DNA of 64,000 nt from Halobacteriovoraceae bacterium (GCA_002712005.1 PASP01000004.1:249485-313484); one strand, 5' to 3'; numbered from the stretch's first letter, positions 18,012 through 27,846 are shown. Made by a program: numbers and translations. Notes: generated from the sequence alone by a model not told the origin.

Positions 18012-19035
18012 TCCACCAAGGCCTAATTTCTTGATTCTTCTTATCCATGGCCACAACTTGCCCTAGCTCGGGACATAGATAGAAGCGATCCTTCCATCCT
18101 TTCAAGTCAAAAAGCCTATAAGTTCTTTCTACAGGCTCATACCAAGCATGATAGGCCAAAGCAAACACACCCCAATGGATAGGTATATAGAACTTTCCTT
18201 TTAAATCTTCAAAGGCTTTAAGCGACTGTTCAGGAAACATATGGGCCAAGGGCCATCTTTTATCGTATTGACCATTTTCTAGAAAAACATAATCAAAGGA
18301 GCCAAAAGAATCACCAATTTCTTTAAAGTGACTCGCATATCCTGAGTCACCCGAAAAGAAGATTCTATTTTCAGATGTCTCAATAACCCAAGATCCCCAA
18401 AGAGATTTATTTTGATCATTTAACCATCTTCCGGATGAATGAAGTGCAGGAGTACTATAGAAAGTGATTCCACTATCTTTGAAACTCTCCCACCAGTCCA
18501 GCTCTAGAATTTGATCCCTCTTTACACCTTGCTTTTCTAAATAATTTCCTAATTGATCAGGTACTATAAATTTAATCTCAGGATCCTTTGCATAGAAACT
18601 TAAGACCTTTTCGTCATAGTGATCATGATGATTGTGAGAAAGAAGTATATAGTCCGCCCTAGGAAGATCATCCAACTGGTAAGGAAAGGCCGAAAAACGA
18701 CGACAAAAAGCAGAAAAAGGTGAAGCTGTACTTAAGAAAACAGGATCAATATAAATAACTTTGCCTTCAAGAGATAAGGTCACAGAAGAATGTCCAAGCC
18801 AAATGAATTGATCCTTTTGTCGAAAGCTCTCTTTAAAACCCTTTAAGTTTCGATAAGGAAGTGGCTTAGTCGGAACTCGATCTTTCACCCCCATAACAGA
18901 TTGAAACATGGCCGAGAGAATATTCTTCCAATTGGGATTCGTATTCTTTTGTGTCCTCTTCCCCTCGTCATGGGAGTAGCAATTTTGGAAACGGCCAGTA
19001 GCTTTATTGAAGTGATCTCGCTTTTTTAAACTCAT
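17998..19035 (-). CDS. MBL-fold metal-dependent hydrolase (NAPE-PLD-like), cytoplasmic
   Basis: 345 residues, no signal peptide. Metal motif SHNHHDHYD, a core strand WLGHSSVTLSLEGKVIYIDP, His in STPALHSSGRW, Asp in IFFSGDSGYASH and C-terminal IPIHWGVF. This is the same branch as the lipoprotein at 12963-13970 but without the export signal. Last gene of a phoH-PilZ-MBL set; 7 nt separate it from the PilZ gene. Confidence 0.85.
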   Translation of the reverse strand: MSLKKRDHFNKATGRFQNCYSHDEGKRTQKNTNPNWKNILSAMFQSVMGVKDRVPTKPLPYRNLKGFKESFRQKDQFIWLGHSSVTLSLEGKVIYIDPVFLSTASPFSAFCRRFSAFPYQLDDLPRADYILLSHNHHDHYDEKVLSFYAKDPEIKFIVPDQLGNYLEKQGVKRDQILELDWWESFKDSGITFYSTPALHSSGRWLNDQNKSLWGSWVIETSENRIFFSGDSGYASHFKEIGDSFGSFDYVFLENGQYDKRWPLAHMFPEQSLKAFEDLKGKFYIPIHWGVFALAYHAWYEPVERTYRLFDLKGWKDRFYLCPELGQVVAMDKKNQEIRPWWISAE

Positions 19036-19042
19036 AGAATAA

Positions 19043-19609
19043 TTAAAGAGACTCTAGAGACTGATAATCGTGAAGGGCCTTTAATCTGAGTAATCCAATT
19101 TGCATGGTGGAATCATAACCTAAGAGATCGGCCACTTTACGTAAGATATCTAATGTCCCAGCTTTCTGTCCCCGCCCTTCAAATAGACCTAAATAGTAGA
19201 TTAGATTCTTGGCATATCGTGTGACATATTGGGATATCAGATGTCTGTCTTCATCTGAACAAACAACGAACTGACAGCCTATCTTTGTGACAAAAACTTT
19301 ATCAACTTCAGACTGTCCTTCAAAAGATCGAACAATTCTTGCTTTGGCCCTAATGACTCTCTTTTCCAGTTGATGAATATTTAAGGCCAATAAAATATCA
19401 GAATGCAATTGAGAAAATTCAGGATAGTCCACTAAAGGAAACATAAGTGGAATGGCACTTATATCGGGAACCCTAGGAAGATTGTCTAAAAGAATTCCCC
19501 CTTCTGAAATATTAAGAAGGTTCGCCTTGAGAACATATTCATCAAGAATATAGAGAGCATCTGTTTTAAGCGGGGCCCTCAAGTGGGCCCGCTGAAACTT
19601 TTTTTCCAT
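19043..19609 (-). CDS. PilZ-domain protein (cyclic-di-GMP receptor)
   Basis: 188 residues. The N-terminal PilZ domain carries both ligand motifs intact: RxxxR at Arg7-Arg11 (RAHLR) and NxSxxG at residues 33-38 (NISEGG). That predicts real cyclic-di-GMP binding. A C-terminal helical tail follows from about residue 120. It starts 8 nt after the phoH stop and is co-transcribed with it. Output unknown; PilZ proteins often link the messenger to motility or surface behaviour. Confidence 0.85.
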   Translation of the reverse strand: MEKKFQRAHLRAPLKTDALYILDEYVLKANLLNISEGGILLDNLPRVPDISAIPLMFPLVDYPEFSQLHSDILLALNIHQLEKRVIRAKARIVRSFEGQSEVDKVFVTKIGCQFVVCSDEDRHLISQYVTRYAKNLIYYLGLFEGRGQKAGTLDILRKVADLLGYDSTMQIGLLRLKALHDYQSLESL

Positions 19610-19617
19610 ACAATCTT

Positions 19618-20931
19618 TTAAAGAAGATGAGAAGCTGCTTCAGAAAGCGGGGATCTCTCACCTTGTGTAAGAACCGTATGACCCACGATGGCTTCGGTCT
19701 TCATATTTTCAAGTGCGTAAACTAATCCATTATTCACTTCATCAAGATAAGGACTATCAATCTGGAATGGGTCACCAGTGAGAACAATTTTAGTTCCTTC
19801 ACCAGCTCGCGTAATAATTGTTTTCACTTCATGAGGAGAAAGGTTCTGAGCTTCGTCCACAATAAGGTATTGGCCAGGAATTGACCTTCCTCGAATATAA
19901 GTAAGAGGCTCAATATGAAGAAGGCCATGATTGATCAAGTCTTCATAACTAGCAGATCCATCCGTACGATATTGTCCAAAGAGAAAATCCATATTATCAA
20001 ATATAGGCTGCATCCATGGACCTAATTTTTCATTAACGTCACCAGGAAGGTAACCAAGGTCGCGTCCCATTGGTTGAATAGGACGAGATACGAGAAGACG
20101 ACTATACTTTTCTTCTCCTACAGTTTTTTCCAGTCCAGCAGCAATGGCCATTAAGGTTTTCCCTGTTCCCGCTTTACCAACTAAGGTAACCAGTTGAATG
20201 TCATCATTCATGAGAGAATCGAAAGCAAACTGTTGCTCAACATTCTTTGGATAAACTCCCCAAACGCCTTCTCTCAAATTGATAAGGGGAACAATCCCCT
20301 CTTTCTTTTGATCGTAGCGGCCCAATGCTCTTCTTCGATCATTTCCAGGAAGATGCATAATAAAATATTCATTGGGTTGAGCATCCTCAATACCGATATC
20401 ACGTAGAGGAAGAAATTTTTCCGTTTCAAAAAAGTTAATTAATTCCTCTTCCACTTCTACGGTTCTTTGACCCTTATACAACTCATCTGCTGAAACATCT
20501 CTTTGACCATAATCCTCAGCAGGGATTCCCATTACGTCAGCTTTAAGACGTAAATTGATATCTTTTGTAACAAGAAGTGTATTCTCACCAGCTTCTTTAC
20601 AGCTTAGGGCTGCACCGAGGATGATATTATCATTTACATTAAGATCGATTGTTGTTTTCTCTCTAAGAGTAGCCTTAGTATCTACTGTAAGATACAGCTT
20701 ACCGCCATTGTCGAGATCGACTCCGTCGACTAAATGACCTTTCATTCTTAGATCATCAATAATTCTTGAAAAGTGACGAGCATTTCGTCCATTCTCATTC
20801 TGATCTTTCTTAAAGCGATCGACTTCCTCAATAACAATTAAGGGAACAACAACTTTATTTTTTCCGAATTTATTAATGGCCTGGGGGTCAAAAAGTATGA
20901 CGTTAGTATCGAGAACAAATGTTTTATCCAA
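19618..20931 (-). CDS. PIN-domain/PhoH-family ATPase (YlaK-type)
   Basis: Fusion of an N-terminal PIN nuclease domain (FVLDTNVILFDP, acidic residues, LLVTKDINLRLKA) with a PhoH RNA-helicase-like ATPase (Walker A GKAGTGKT, Walker B YLIVDEAQN, LTGDPFQID). The family is linked to RNA processing. I choose the TTG at 20931 as start because GGAGG lies exactly 6 nt upstream; this gives 437 residues. A TTG 30 nt further up has no ribosome site. First gene of the phoH-PilZ-MBL operon. Confidence 0.9.
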   Translation of the reverse strand: MDKTFVLDTNVILFDPQAINKFGKNKVVVPLIVIEEVDRFKKDQNENGRNARHFSRIIDDLRMKGHLVDGVDLDNGGKLYLTVDTKATLREKTTIDLNVNDNIILGAALSCKEAGENTLLVTKDINLRLKADVMGIPAEDYGQRDVSADELYKGQRTVEVEEELINFFETEKFLPLRDIGIEDAQPNEYFIMHLPGNDRRRALGRYDQKKEGIVPLINLREGVWGVYPKNVEQQFAFDSLMNDDIQLVTLVGKAGTGKTLMAIAAGLEKTVGEEKYSRLLVSRPIQPMGRDLGYLPGDVNEKLGPWMQPIFDNMDFLFGQYRTDGSASYEDLINHGLLHIEPLTYIRGRSIPGQYLIVDEAQNLSPHEVKTIITRAGEGTKIVLTGDPFQIDSPYLDEVNNGLVYALENMKTEAIVGHTVLTQGERSPLSEAASHLL

Positions 20932-21214
20932 TAGAATCCTCCGTGATAAAAGGGAACTCAAATCAATCCATTAGTGAGTTCCCCACTAAAATTGTAGAAA
21001 ATTAAATACCGAATGCAAAGAATTCGTCTTTAAAAGGCAATAAAAAGCCTATAAAAAACTCCCTATATTCAAGGATTTGATAAAAAAGTCCGCCTTACCG
21101 GTCATATTTGCACGCTGCCCAAAAGTCCCAAGAGCTTTTAAACTATAAAGAGAATAAAGTTACGAAAGTAACCAAGCATTCCAGTCAAACTTTTTTACGA
21201 TTAATTGAGGCCCG

Positions 21215-22363
21215 TTGAAACTTTTAGGAGCTCTACTCTATTTCTCTATCTTTATTAACTCTGCTTTGGCCGAGTTTAGCTTTCTTCATCGAAGTCCAGA
21301 AGCACTCATGATGGGAGATGCCTTTACCGCTGTAGCCGATGATGAAAATACACTCTTTTACAATCCAGCTGCCTTGGGAAGGAATCGTGGTTTAAGTATT
21401 GTACCTTTGAAGCCTAATATCGCTGTACCCGATGTTCTTGATAAAGAACTTAGTTTAGATAACCCAGGAGTGGGAATCTCTGATCGCTTTGAAGACTTTC
21501 CAAGTGACGCTGAAGGAATTGCAGATCGAGTATTGGGCTACCCCCTTTATTTAGAAGTGGCAGCCGCTCCCTCTATTAAACTACTCAATTTTGGATTTAA
21601 TTTCTTTGCTGTTTCAAAAACAAGTATGGATCTTCAAAATGCCATTCATCCCGTACTCAATATAGACTATCGTCTTGATCGTGGCTTTATTACAGGCTAC
21701 GCCTTTAATTTTGGAAATGGAGGTCAGGGAAGAAATCCAGCAGGTCATAGAAGTACGATAGGAATTGGCCTTAAGACCATGAATCGCCAAGGCCTCACTG
21801 GAACCTTCGATCTCTTTGGTACAGAACTTTTAGATATTATTCAAGACTCTGATGACTATAAATCGGTGCGAAAGAATCTTGGTTACTCCAAAGGCTCTGG
21901 CTTTGGTTTTGATTTAGGATTTGAACACAATATATTCATGGGACCTACTCGCTTGACCTTTGGAGCTGCGTGGTTAGATATTGGAAATACGAGTTTTGAC
22001 AAAGACGAAGGTGACTTTGCTATTCCCGATCAAGAGCAGTCTCTTAATTTAGGTGCTTCTTTCAATCAAGACCTTGGCCTTCTCGACTATACCTTGGCCA
22101 TTGATTACTCCAATGCACTTGATGTTCAAAGTGCAACTGCTTCTAAGGTAAAACTCGGTGCAAGGGCGAGACTTCCCTTCATCGATCTTTATACAGGATA
22201 CAACGGTGGTTACGCTTCATGGGGATTGGGAATTAAGGCCTTCTTTGTGGATCTCAAACTTGGATTCTACGGTATCGAATTAGGACGTCGCTTTCGACAA
22301 AGAGAAGGGAAACGAACCGTTCTCACTATTTCCCTTGCTGAAATCAATTTTGATGCTTTTTAA
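21215..22363 (+). CDS. Outer-membrane beta-barrel protein (FadL/PorV/UPF0164-like)
   Basis: 382 residues from a TTG start with GAGG 4 nt upstream. A signal peptide (LLGALLYFSIFINSALA) is followed by the typical opening of this barrel class, RSPEALMMGDAFTAVADD then LFYNPAALGR, and many alternating beta strands. It ends with an aromatic residue (NFDAF), as outer-membrane barrels do. Members carry hydrophobic compounds or serve as secretion accessory barrels. Stand-alone gene. Confidence 0.75.
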   Translation: MKLLGALLYFSIFINSALAEFSFLHRSPEALMMGDAFTAVADDENTLFYNPAALGRNRGLSIVPLKPNIAVPDVLDKELSLDNPGVGISDRFEDFPSDAEGIADRVLGYPLYLEVAAAPSIKLLNFGFNFFAVSKTSMDLQNAIHPVLNIDYRLDRGFITGYAFNFGNGGQGRNPAGHRSTIGIGLKTMNRQGLTGTFDLFGTELLDIIQDSDDYKSVRKNLGYSKGSGFGFDLGFEHNIFMGPTRLTFGAAWLDIGNTSFDKDEGDFAIPDQEQSLNLGASFNQDLGLLDYTLAIDYSNALDVQSATASKVKLGARARLPFIDLYTGYNGGYASWGLGIKAFFVDLKLGFYGIELGRRFRQREGKRTVLTISLAEINFDAF

Positions 22364-22495
22364 ATTTGTCTCACCCTATAATTCTTACTTGAAACTCTTC
22401 AATCTTTGCTAAGTCCCCAGAATTCTGAAAACCAATTTCCCATTAATCCGAAAAACAATAGCGTACCTTATTAAAATAAATTATTGTTAGAGACT

Positions 22496-23938
22496 ATGAA
22501 AAAACCAAGTCTGCTGTTCTCTTTAATACCTATTGTATTTCTTGTTACTCTTTTGATTATTAATGTCATCATTTTTAAAGACAATGCTTCCTATGGACCC
22601 AATCAGGTCGCCCTGCTTTTAGGAGCTCTTGTCACAGGTCTTATTGGCTTTTATAAGTATGGAATTGGCTTTGATATAATTGAAGAAGGAATCAACAAGG
22701 CCACCTCCAACGCCCTATCGGCCATGATCATCCTCATTGTTATTGGAGCCCTTATTGGAACTTGGATTCTCTCGGGAACAGTTCCTGCTCTCATCTACTA
22801 TGGTCTAAAAATTATCACTCCCCAAGTCTTTCTTCCTGTTTCTTGTATCGCTTGTAGCATTGTATCGTTGGCCACAGGGAGCTCTTGGTCGACAACAGGA
22901 ACAATCGGTATTGCCCTTATCGGTATCGGAGAAGCCCTTGGTTTTGATACTGGTCTCGTGGCCGGCGCCATTATTTCAGGGGCCTACTTTGGGGATAAGA
23001 TGTCTCCCCTTTCTGACACAACCAACCTGGCAGCAGCAATGGCCGAAACTGATTTATTCACCCACATTAAGCACATGATCTATACAACTGGCCCTGCGAT
23101 CATCATCTCCCTCATTATTTTCACGATTATCGGTCTCACCAATTCACCCACTTCCCTAGAGACTGGAAGTATCCAAGCTCTAACGAGTGTTCTTGATCAA
23201 AACTTTAATATAACGTTTTGGACTTTTATTCCCCCTCTTATCGTTCTGATTTTAGTTAGAAAGAAAATTCCTGCCCTTCCGGCCATTACACTAGGGATTC
23301 TTAGTGCAGTTGTTGTTGCCTGTATTTTTCAACAAGAGCTATTACAAAAGATGATGGGTGGAAGCTTTAGCTTCAAAGCTGTTTATGAAGTTATAATCCA
23401 TGTCTCCTATGCAGGCTTTTCCATTGAATCAGGTCATAATGTCATTGATAAGCTACTCAATCGTGGTGGCATGGAAGGTATGCTCACAACAGTATGGCTC
23501 ATTTTTTCTGCCATGGTTTTTGGAGGAACACTAGAGGCAACAGGAATGTTACAAGTTATTGCAGAAACCATTCTTAAGGCCGTTAAAGGAACAGGCAGCT
23601 TAATTGGGGCGACCTTGGGAAGTTGTATCTTTTTGAATGCAACAGCATCTGATCAATATTTAGCGATTGTTGTGCCGGGAAGAATGTTCAAAAAAGCCTA
23701 TGATGATTATAATCTAGCTCCTCAGAATCTTTCTCGAGCACTTGAAGACGCGGGAACTGTAACTTCTGTTCTCATTCCTTGGAATAGCGGTGGCGCTTAT
23801 AATGCAGGAGTACTCGGTGTAGCGACCCTATCCTATGCTCCCTATTGTTTTTTTAACATGTTAAGTCCTCTTATCTCTGCTTTCTTAGGGGCCATGAATA
23901 TCTCTATCATTGAGAAAGTTAATTCACGTTCCGAATAA
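22496..23938 (+). CDS. Na+/H+ antiporter, NhaC family
   Basis: 480 residues with about 11-12 hydrophobic helices, no signal peptide. Family pattern: GTWILSGTVPALIYYGLK, SLATGSSWSTTGTIGIALIG, GAYFGDKMSPLSDTTNLA and GSCIFLNATASDQYLAIVVP. It exchanges sodium (or malate/lactate in relatives) for protons at the inner membrane. I prefer the ATG at 22496 over the TTG 12 nt earlier because it begins at the first hydrophobic helix. A sodium antiporter fits a marine or brackish host. Confidence 0.9.
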   Translation: MKKPSLLFSLIPIVFLVTLLIINVIIFKDNASYGPNQVALLLGALVTGLIGFYKYGIGFDIIEEGINKATSNALSAMIILIVIGALIGTWILSGTVPALIYYGLKIITPQVFLPVSCIACSIVSLATGSSWSTTGTIGIALIGIGEALGFDTGLVAGAIISGAYFGDKMSPLSDTTNLAAAMAETDLFTHIKHMIYTTGPAIIISLIIFTIIGLTNSPTSLETGSIQALTSVLDQNFNITFWTFIPPLIVLILVRKKIPALPAITLGILSAVVVACIFQQELLQKMMGGSFSFKAVYEVIIHVSYAGFSIESGHNVIDKLLNRGGMEGMLTTVWLIFSAMVFGGTLEATGMLQVIAETILKAVKGTGSLIGATLGSCIFLNATASDQYLAIVVPGRMFKKAYDDYNLAPQNLSRALEDAGTVTSVLIPWNSGGAYNAGVLGVATLSYAPYCFFNMLSPLISAFLGAMNISIIEKVNSRSE

Positions 23939-24054
23939 AAGGTGATGAGTTAAAAATCATTTATACTTTATATTAATAAAGTTAATGCATAGGTTTCTTT
24001 CCTTTTTCTTTATTCTTCAAAGCTTTAAAGTGGATTAAGAAAAAGGAGGCAATC

Positions 24055-24990
24055 ATGGGACATCTTAAAAATGGTCAATGGCACAGCGGAAATGTAGTCA
24101 CAAGTAATGATCAAGGCGAATTCGATCGTGAAAAAAGTGAATTTCGAGAAACGATAACAGCAGATCATAAAAAGTATCAACCTGAAGAAAATAGATACCA
24201 CCTCTATGTGAGTTATGCTTGTCCTTGGGCCCATCGAACTCTAATCACGAGAAAATTAAAAAAACTAGACTCCATTATTTCTGTAGATGTTGTACATCCC
24301 CATATGCTTGAACATAGTTGGAGTTTTAATACAGACTTTCCTAAGAGCACAGGTGATAGCCTCTACCATAAAGAATACCTTTACCAGATTTATCAAAAAC
24401 ATGATTCAAAAGTTACAACAAAAGTGACTGTTCCCGTGCTATGGGATAAGAAAACTCAATCCATTGTGAATAATGAGTCATCAGAAATTATACGTATCTT
24501 CAATAAATCCTTTGAAGGTTTAGCTCCAGAAACTCCTGATCTTTATCCTGAAAAATGGCAATCAGAAATTAATGAATGGAATGAAAAAATCTATGAGCCC
24601 GTTAATAACGGTGTTTATAAATGTGGCTTTGCCTCCAATCAAGAAGCTTATGATAAGGCCTATAAAAACCTATTCAAGGTTCTCAATGAAATTGAAAATC
24701 ATTTAGAGGATCACGAGTATCTTGTAGGGGATCAATTAACGGAAGCGGATATAAGACTACTTACCACTCTTCTACGCTTTGATGCCGTTTATTATATTCA
24801 CTTTAAATGTAACGAAAGAAAGATTTCTGAATTTCCTAATCTATATCGCTATACGTTGGCTTTATATGAAAGAGAAGAAATCAAAGCTACGACCCATATC
24901 GATCATATAAAAGAACATTACTATTATTCTCACGAGTTTATAAATCCCAAACGAATAGTTCCTCAAGGGCCTGTAGAACTTTTTAAGTAA
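24055..24990 (+). CDS. Glutathionyl-hydroquinone reductase-like (omega-type glutathione S-transferase)
   Basis: 311 residues. The N-terminal thioredoxin-fold half has the family motif YACPWAHR with catalytic Cys56, and the C-terminal all-helical GST domain has the N-capping-type ADIRLLTTLLRFD segment. This is the Xi/ECM4-YqjG class, which uses glutathione to reduce glutathionyl-hydroquinones. SD GGAGG sits 6 nt before the ATG. A gshB gene for glutathione synthesis is in the same window (41276-42265). Ends 2 nt from the convergent Cys-rich gene. Confidence 0.88.
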   Translation: MGHLKNGQWHSGNVVTSNDQGEFDREKSEFRETITADHKKYQPEENRYHLYVSYACPWAHRTLITRKLKKLDSIISVDVVHPHMLEHSWSFNTDFPKSTGDSLYHKEYLYQIYQKHDSKVTTKVTVPVLWDKKTQSIVNNESSEIIRIFNKSFEGLAPETPDLYPEKWQSEINEWNEKIYEPVNNGVYKCGFASNQEAYDKAYKNLFKVLNEIENHLEDHEYLVGDQLTEADIRLLTTLLRFDAVYYIHFKCNERKISEFPNLYRYTLALYEREEIKATTHIDHIKEHYYYSHEFINPKRIVPQGPVELFK

Positions 24991-24992
24991 GT

Positions 24993-25403
24993 CTAATTAA
25001 CTCCAGAGAAAGTACACTTGAATCCAAGAGATTCAAGATACTTTTTCTTCTGGTTGATTTTATTAACACAGACTTTCTCATTTAAAGTTGAATCAACGAG
25101 AAGTTTTTCTTGGGTTACAACTTTCCAGTCTTCCCTTTGAGAACAACGCTCATAAAACTCAGAGCTTTTTTGAGTACATCTCTTATAGTAATAAGAGGCT
25201 GCACAATGATGGCCAACATAACCTTCATCTCTATCGTTATTGTATAAGGTATAAGTCACAGAATCATCATTCTTATTACAATTATAGATCGAATTGATAT
25301 AGGCCTTTAGATTTCTATTTACTCCCATAAGATGGCTTGCATCAGGAAGATTCACATTAGCCGATGCAAGAGTCGTCATAAGAATCATCATTAGAGTTGT
25401 CAT
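24993..25403 (-). CDS. Small Cys-rich exported protein
   Basis: 136 residues, not recognised. A signal peptide (MMILMTTLASA) is followed by a mature part rich in Tyr, Lys and Asp with six cysteines, likely three disulfides in the periplasm. SD AGGA stands 6 nt before the ATG. It lies 8 nt after the aminotransferase stop, so it is at the end of that transcript, convergent with the GST gene. Confidence 0.65.
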   Translation of the reverse strand: MTTLMMILMTTLASANVNLPDASHLMGVNRNLKAYINSIYNCNKNDDSVTYTLYNNDRDEGYVGHHCAASYYYKRCTQKSSEFYERCSQREDWKVVTQEKLLVDSTLNEKVCVNKINQKKKYLESLGFKCTFSGVN

Positions 25404-25411
25404 TTGAAATC

Positions 25412-26632
25412 CTAGTCCAAAAGGAACTTGATCAATAAGTTAACAGCTTCTTTAAACTCTGCTTTTTCAGAGACAAGACTTAGGCGTGCTGTATTTGCCG
25501 TACCAAATGCAACTCCTGGAACCATGGCCAAACCATGTTTCTCAAGTAGTTCTTCACAGATTTGAACAGAGTGATCACCCTCTTCTCCAAACTCTGCTTT
25601 AAAGCGCTCCATCACAGGGGCACCTGAAAAATCGATAAAATAATAAAAGGCTGAAGTAGGCTGATACCAAACATGAGATAACTTATTATTACTAAGAGCA
25701 TCTCCTAAAGTTTCAGCATTTTCTCTTAAGTGCTTTTTAATGGGCTCAAGAAACATTGGAATTTTAGAAAACTCAAACTGGCATAGGGCCCTTTGAACTA
25801 GAGAGTTTGCTCCTGAAGTTGTTTGACCTTGTAATTTGTTGAGTTCCGTCGTTAAAACTTTTGGTGCGATAATAAAGCCAATTCTTAAACCTGTTGAGGC
25901 CAAGGTCTTTGAAATACCTTCAATAACAATCGTTCGTTTTAAAAGCTCAGGCTCATGTTGATAGAAATAAGTTGGTTTAGGGTCATAGTAATAGAGTTCA
26001 TAATAAATCTCATCTGAAAGAATATTCACATGAGGATACTTCATCATGAGAGCTGCAAATCCCTTCATCCACTCATCATTATAATGAGTCCCCGTCGGAT
26101 TGTTTGGACTATTCACGATAACGAGCTTCGTTTTATCTGTGATCTTCTTTTCCAATTCTTCTAAAGAAGGGACAAAGACATTAAAGGGACTACTTTCGAC
26201 AAGAACTTCTTTTCCCCCACAGAATTTAATCATTTCAGGATAAGAAACCCAATAAGGGGAGAAAATAACAACCTCATCACCCTCATCGATTAAAGTTTGC
26301 ATCACATTAATAATGGCGTGTTTCCCCCCATTACAAACAAGAGCATCGAATTCACCTTGAGAGGAGAGATTAACTTTTCTGCTTTCTTGAAAGTTATCCA
26401 TCACTTTCTTTCTCAACTCCGGATAACCCGCTACAGGACTATACTGAAAGGACTTGAGAAAATCACTCTCACTTCTGATCAGTTCAACGAACTCACTCAT
26501 TGGACGAAAAGGAAGTTGTCCGGCCGTGAGGTTATAAACCTTCTTACCATCAGCAGCCATTTGAGTGGCCTTAGCATTAAGTTTTAGCGTTATCGATTCT
26601 GAAATTTGTTTTACTCTATGGCTAAATTCCAT
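25412..26632 (-). CDS. Class I/II pyridoxal-phosphate aminotransferase (aspartate-type)
   Basis: 406 residues. Fold-type I PLP enzyme with NSPNNPTGTHY, the ILSDEIYYELYY strand and the Schiff-base Lys in EGISKTLASTGLRIGF. Closest in pattern to aspartate aminotransferases of the I-gamma type. It transfers amino groups between an amino acid and 2-oxoglutarate. SD GGGGA precedes the ATG. It follows coaD by 16 nt. Confidence 0.88.
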   Translation of the reverse strand: MEFSHRVKQISESITLKLNAKATQMAADGKKVYNLTAGQLPFRPMSEFVELIRSESDFLKSFQYSPVAGYPELRKKVMDNFQESRKVNLSSQGEFDALVCNGGKHAIINVMQTLIDEGDEVVIFSPYWVSYPEMIKFCGGKEVLVESSPFNVFVPSLEELEKKITDKTKLVIVNSPNNPTGTHYNDEWMKGFAALMMKYPHVNILSDEIYYELYYYDPKPTYFYQHEPELLKRTIVIEGISKTLASTGLRIGFIIAPKVLTTELNKLQGQTTSGANSLVQRALCQFEFSKIPMFLEPIKKHLRENAETLGDALSNNKLSHVWYQPTSAFYYFIDFSGAPVMERFKAEFGEEGDHSVQICEELLEKHGLAMVPGVAFGTANTARLSLVSEKAEFKEAVNLLIKFLLD

Positions 26633-26648
26633 TCTTTCCCCTACCGGA

Positions 26649-27134
26649 TTATTTTTTAAGATATTTTAAAATTGATTCAGGAATAAAATCAGAAATATCT
26701 CTTCCATGCTTATAAAGCTCTTTCACTAATGATGAAGAGATAAAATAATGTTTCCCTCCCGTAGGAAGGAAGAAGGTATCAATTTCGTCATTAAGATGAT
26801 TATTCATTGAAGCCATTTGAAATTCCATTTCAAAGTCACCAGTCGGCCTTAAGCCTCTCACAATGGCAAAGATATCGTGTTTCTTAGCATATTCAACGAC
26901 GAGACCATCCCAAGCATCAACTTTTGCTCGCGGCTCATTTTCTAAGTGCTTCTTAATCATTTCCACTCTCTCATCTCGAGTGAAGAGAGATTTCTTTGAA
27001 GGTGATACCGCAACTAAAATGGTAACTTCATCAAAGACTTTTAAAGCTCGCTTGAGAATATCATCGTGACCATTTGTGAAAGGATCAAATGTTCCAGGAT
27101 AAATAGCAGCTTTCTTATTTTGAGCAGAACTCAT
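26649..27134 (-). CDS. coaD: Phosphopantetheine adenylyltransferase
   Basis: Penultimate step of coenzyme A synthesis: adenylates 4'-phosphopantetheine to dephospho-CoA. 161 residues, the usual length. The nucleotidyltransferase motif is AIYPGTFDPFTNGH, followed by the KKSLFT segment, VRGLRPTGDFE and FISSSLVKE. SD AAGGA 7 nt before ATG. Same strand as rsmD, the common rsmD-coaD pairing. Confidence 0.96.
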   Translation of the reverse strand: MSSAQNKKAAIYPGTFDPFTNGHDDILKRALKVFDEVTILVAVSPSKKSLFTRDERVEMIKKHLENEPRAKVDAWDGLVVEYAKKHDIFAIVRGLRPTGDFEMEFQMASMNNHLNDEIDTFFLPTGGKHYFISSSLVKELYKHGRDISDFIPESILKYLKK

Positions 27135-27198
27135 GGTTTATTCCTTTAGTCTTAAAGATTTCAATATTATGCCTTAGTTCGATTAGGTTTGGAAACTT

Positions 27199-27218
27199 TG
27201 ACGTTGTTCTTAACGTCA
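27199..27218. promoter_or_regulatory. Perfect 7-6-7 palindrome upstream of coaD
   Basis: TGACGTT (27199-27205), six bases, AACGTCA (27212-27218), in the 133-nt gap between rsmD and coaD, about 65 nt before the coaD start. It may be an operator or a short hairpin in the leader. No T-run follows on the minus strand, so it is not an obvious terminator. Confidence 0.4.
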
Positions 27219-27267
27219 CGAATCATTAGGAGATCAGGTAAGTCATTTCTGTGAAAAACTTCAGAGG

Positions 27268-27846
27268 CTATTCAAATAGGGCCAAATAGCTGCCACCTTG
27301 CTTAAAGACTTTATAGGCCTCAAAACCTTGCTGCGCCCAAAAATCAAAAGGCACACCTTTATCTTTATCAGACTCAATCCATACTTGGGCCTTTCGGTTG
27401 GGATTTCGCAGAAGCTCTAATGTGTTTACCTTATATAGATTATGTTTTTCATAAGGTGGATCTATAAAAAGAATGGCTTCTTCCCTCTCTATCACAGAAG
27501 TTTGAACAGAGAGCCACTTTTCCATCGCACCATTTTGAAAGGAAATAGGTCGTGAGGATATTTCTTGGCCAAATATATCTTTAAAGATCCCAACATTCTT
27601 TCCCAATAAAGAATAAACCTGACGATGCTTCTCTAAGAGGAAACAACTCTTGGCCCCTCTTGACCAGGCCTCTAAACCCATAGCACCGGAACCTGCGCAA
27701 AGATCGTAGAATTCATAATCAGAGAAATCTTGAATGGAATCAAAAAGTCTTCTTTTAAGAAGTACAGAAGTAGGTCTTATTAATTGACCCTTAGGAACGA
27801 AAAGGGACCGGCCCTTGGCCAGTCCCCCTAATATTTTGATCGACAT
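27268..27846 (-). CDS. rsmD: 16S rRNA (guanine966-N2)-methyltransferase RsmD
   Basis: SAM-dependent methyltransferase that modifies G966 of 16S rRNA. 192 residues. It opens with the family start ILGGLAKGRSLFVP and RPTSVLLKRRLFDSI, then SAM motif DLCAGSGAMGLEAWSRGA and catalytic motif FIDPPYEKH. It begins 16 nt after the acidic protein gene; its own ribosome site is weak, suggesting coupling. Confidence 0.94.
   Translation of the reverse strand: MSIKILGGLAKGRSLFVPKGQLIRPTSVLLKRRLFDSIQDFSDYEFYDLCAGSGAMGLEAWSRGAKSCFLLEKHRQVYSLLGKNVGIFKDIFGQEISSRPISFQNGAMEKWLSVQTSVIEREEAILFIDPPYEKHNLYKVNTLELLRNPNRKAQVWIESDKDKGVPFDFWAQQGFEAYKVFKQGGSYLALFE

Noticed and set aside
21183-21188. TCAAAC upstream of the FadL-like gene, a possible operator half-site
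   Set aside because: No GTTTG at the required spacing.
27167-27226. 19-codon ORF (minus strand) in the rsmD-coaD gap, basic peptide starting MIRDVKNN
   Set aside because: No ribosome site, very short, and it contains the TGACGTT palindrome. It may be the tail of a non-coding frame; I cannot support it as a gene.
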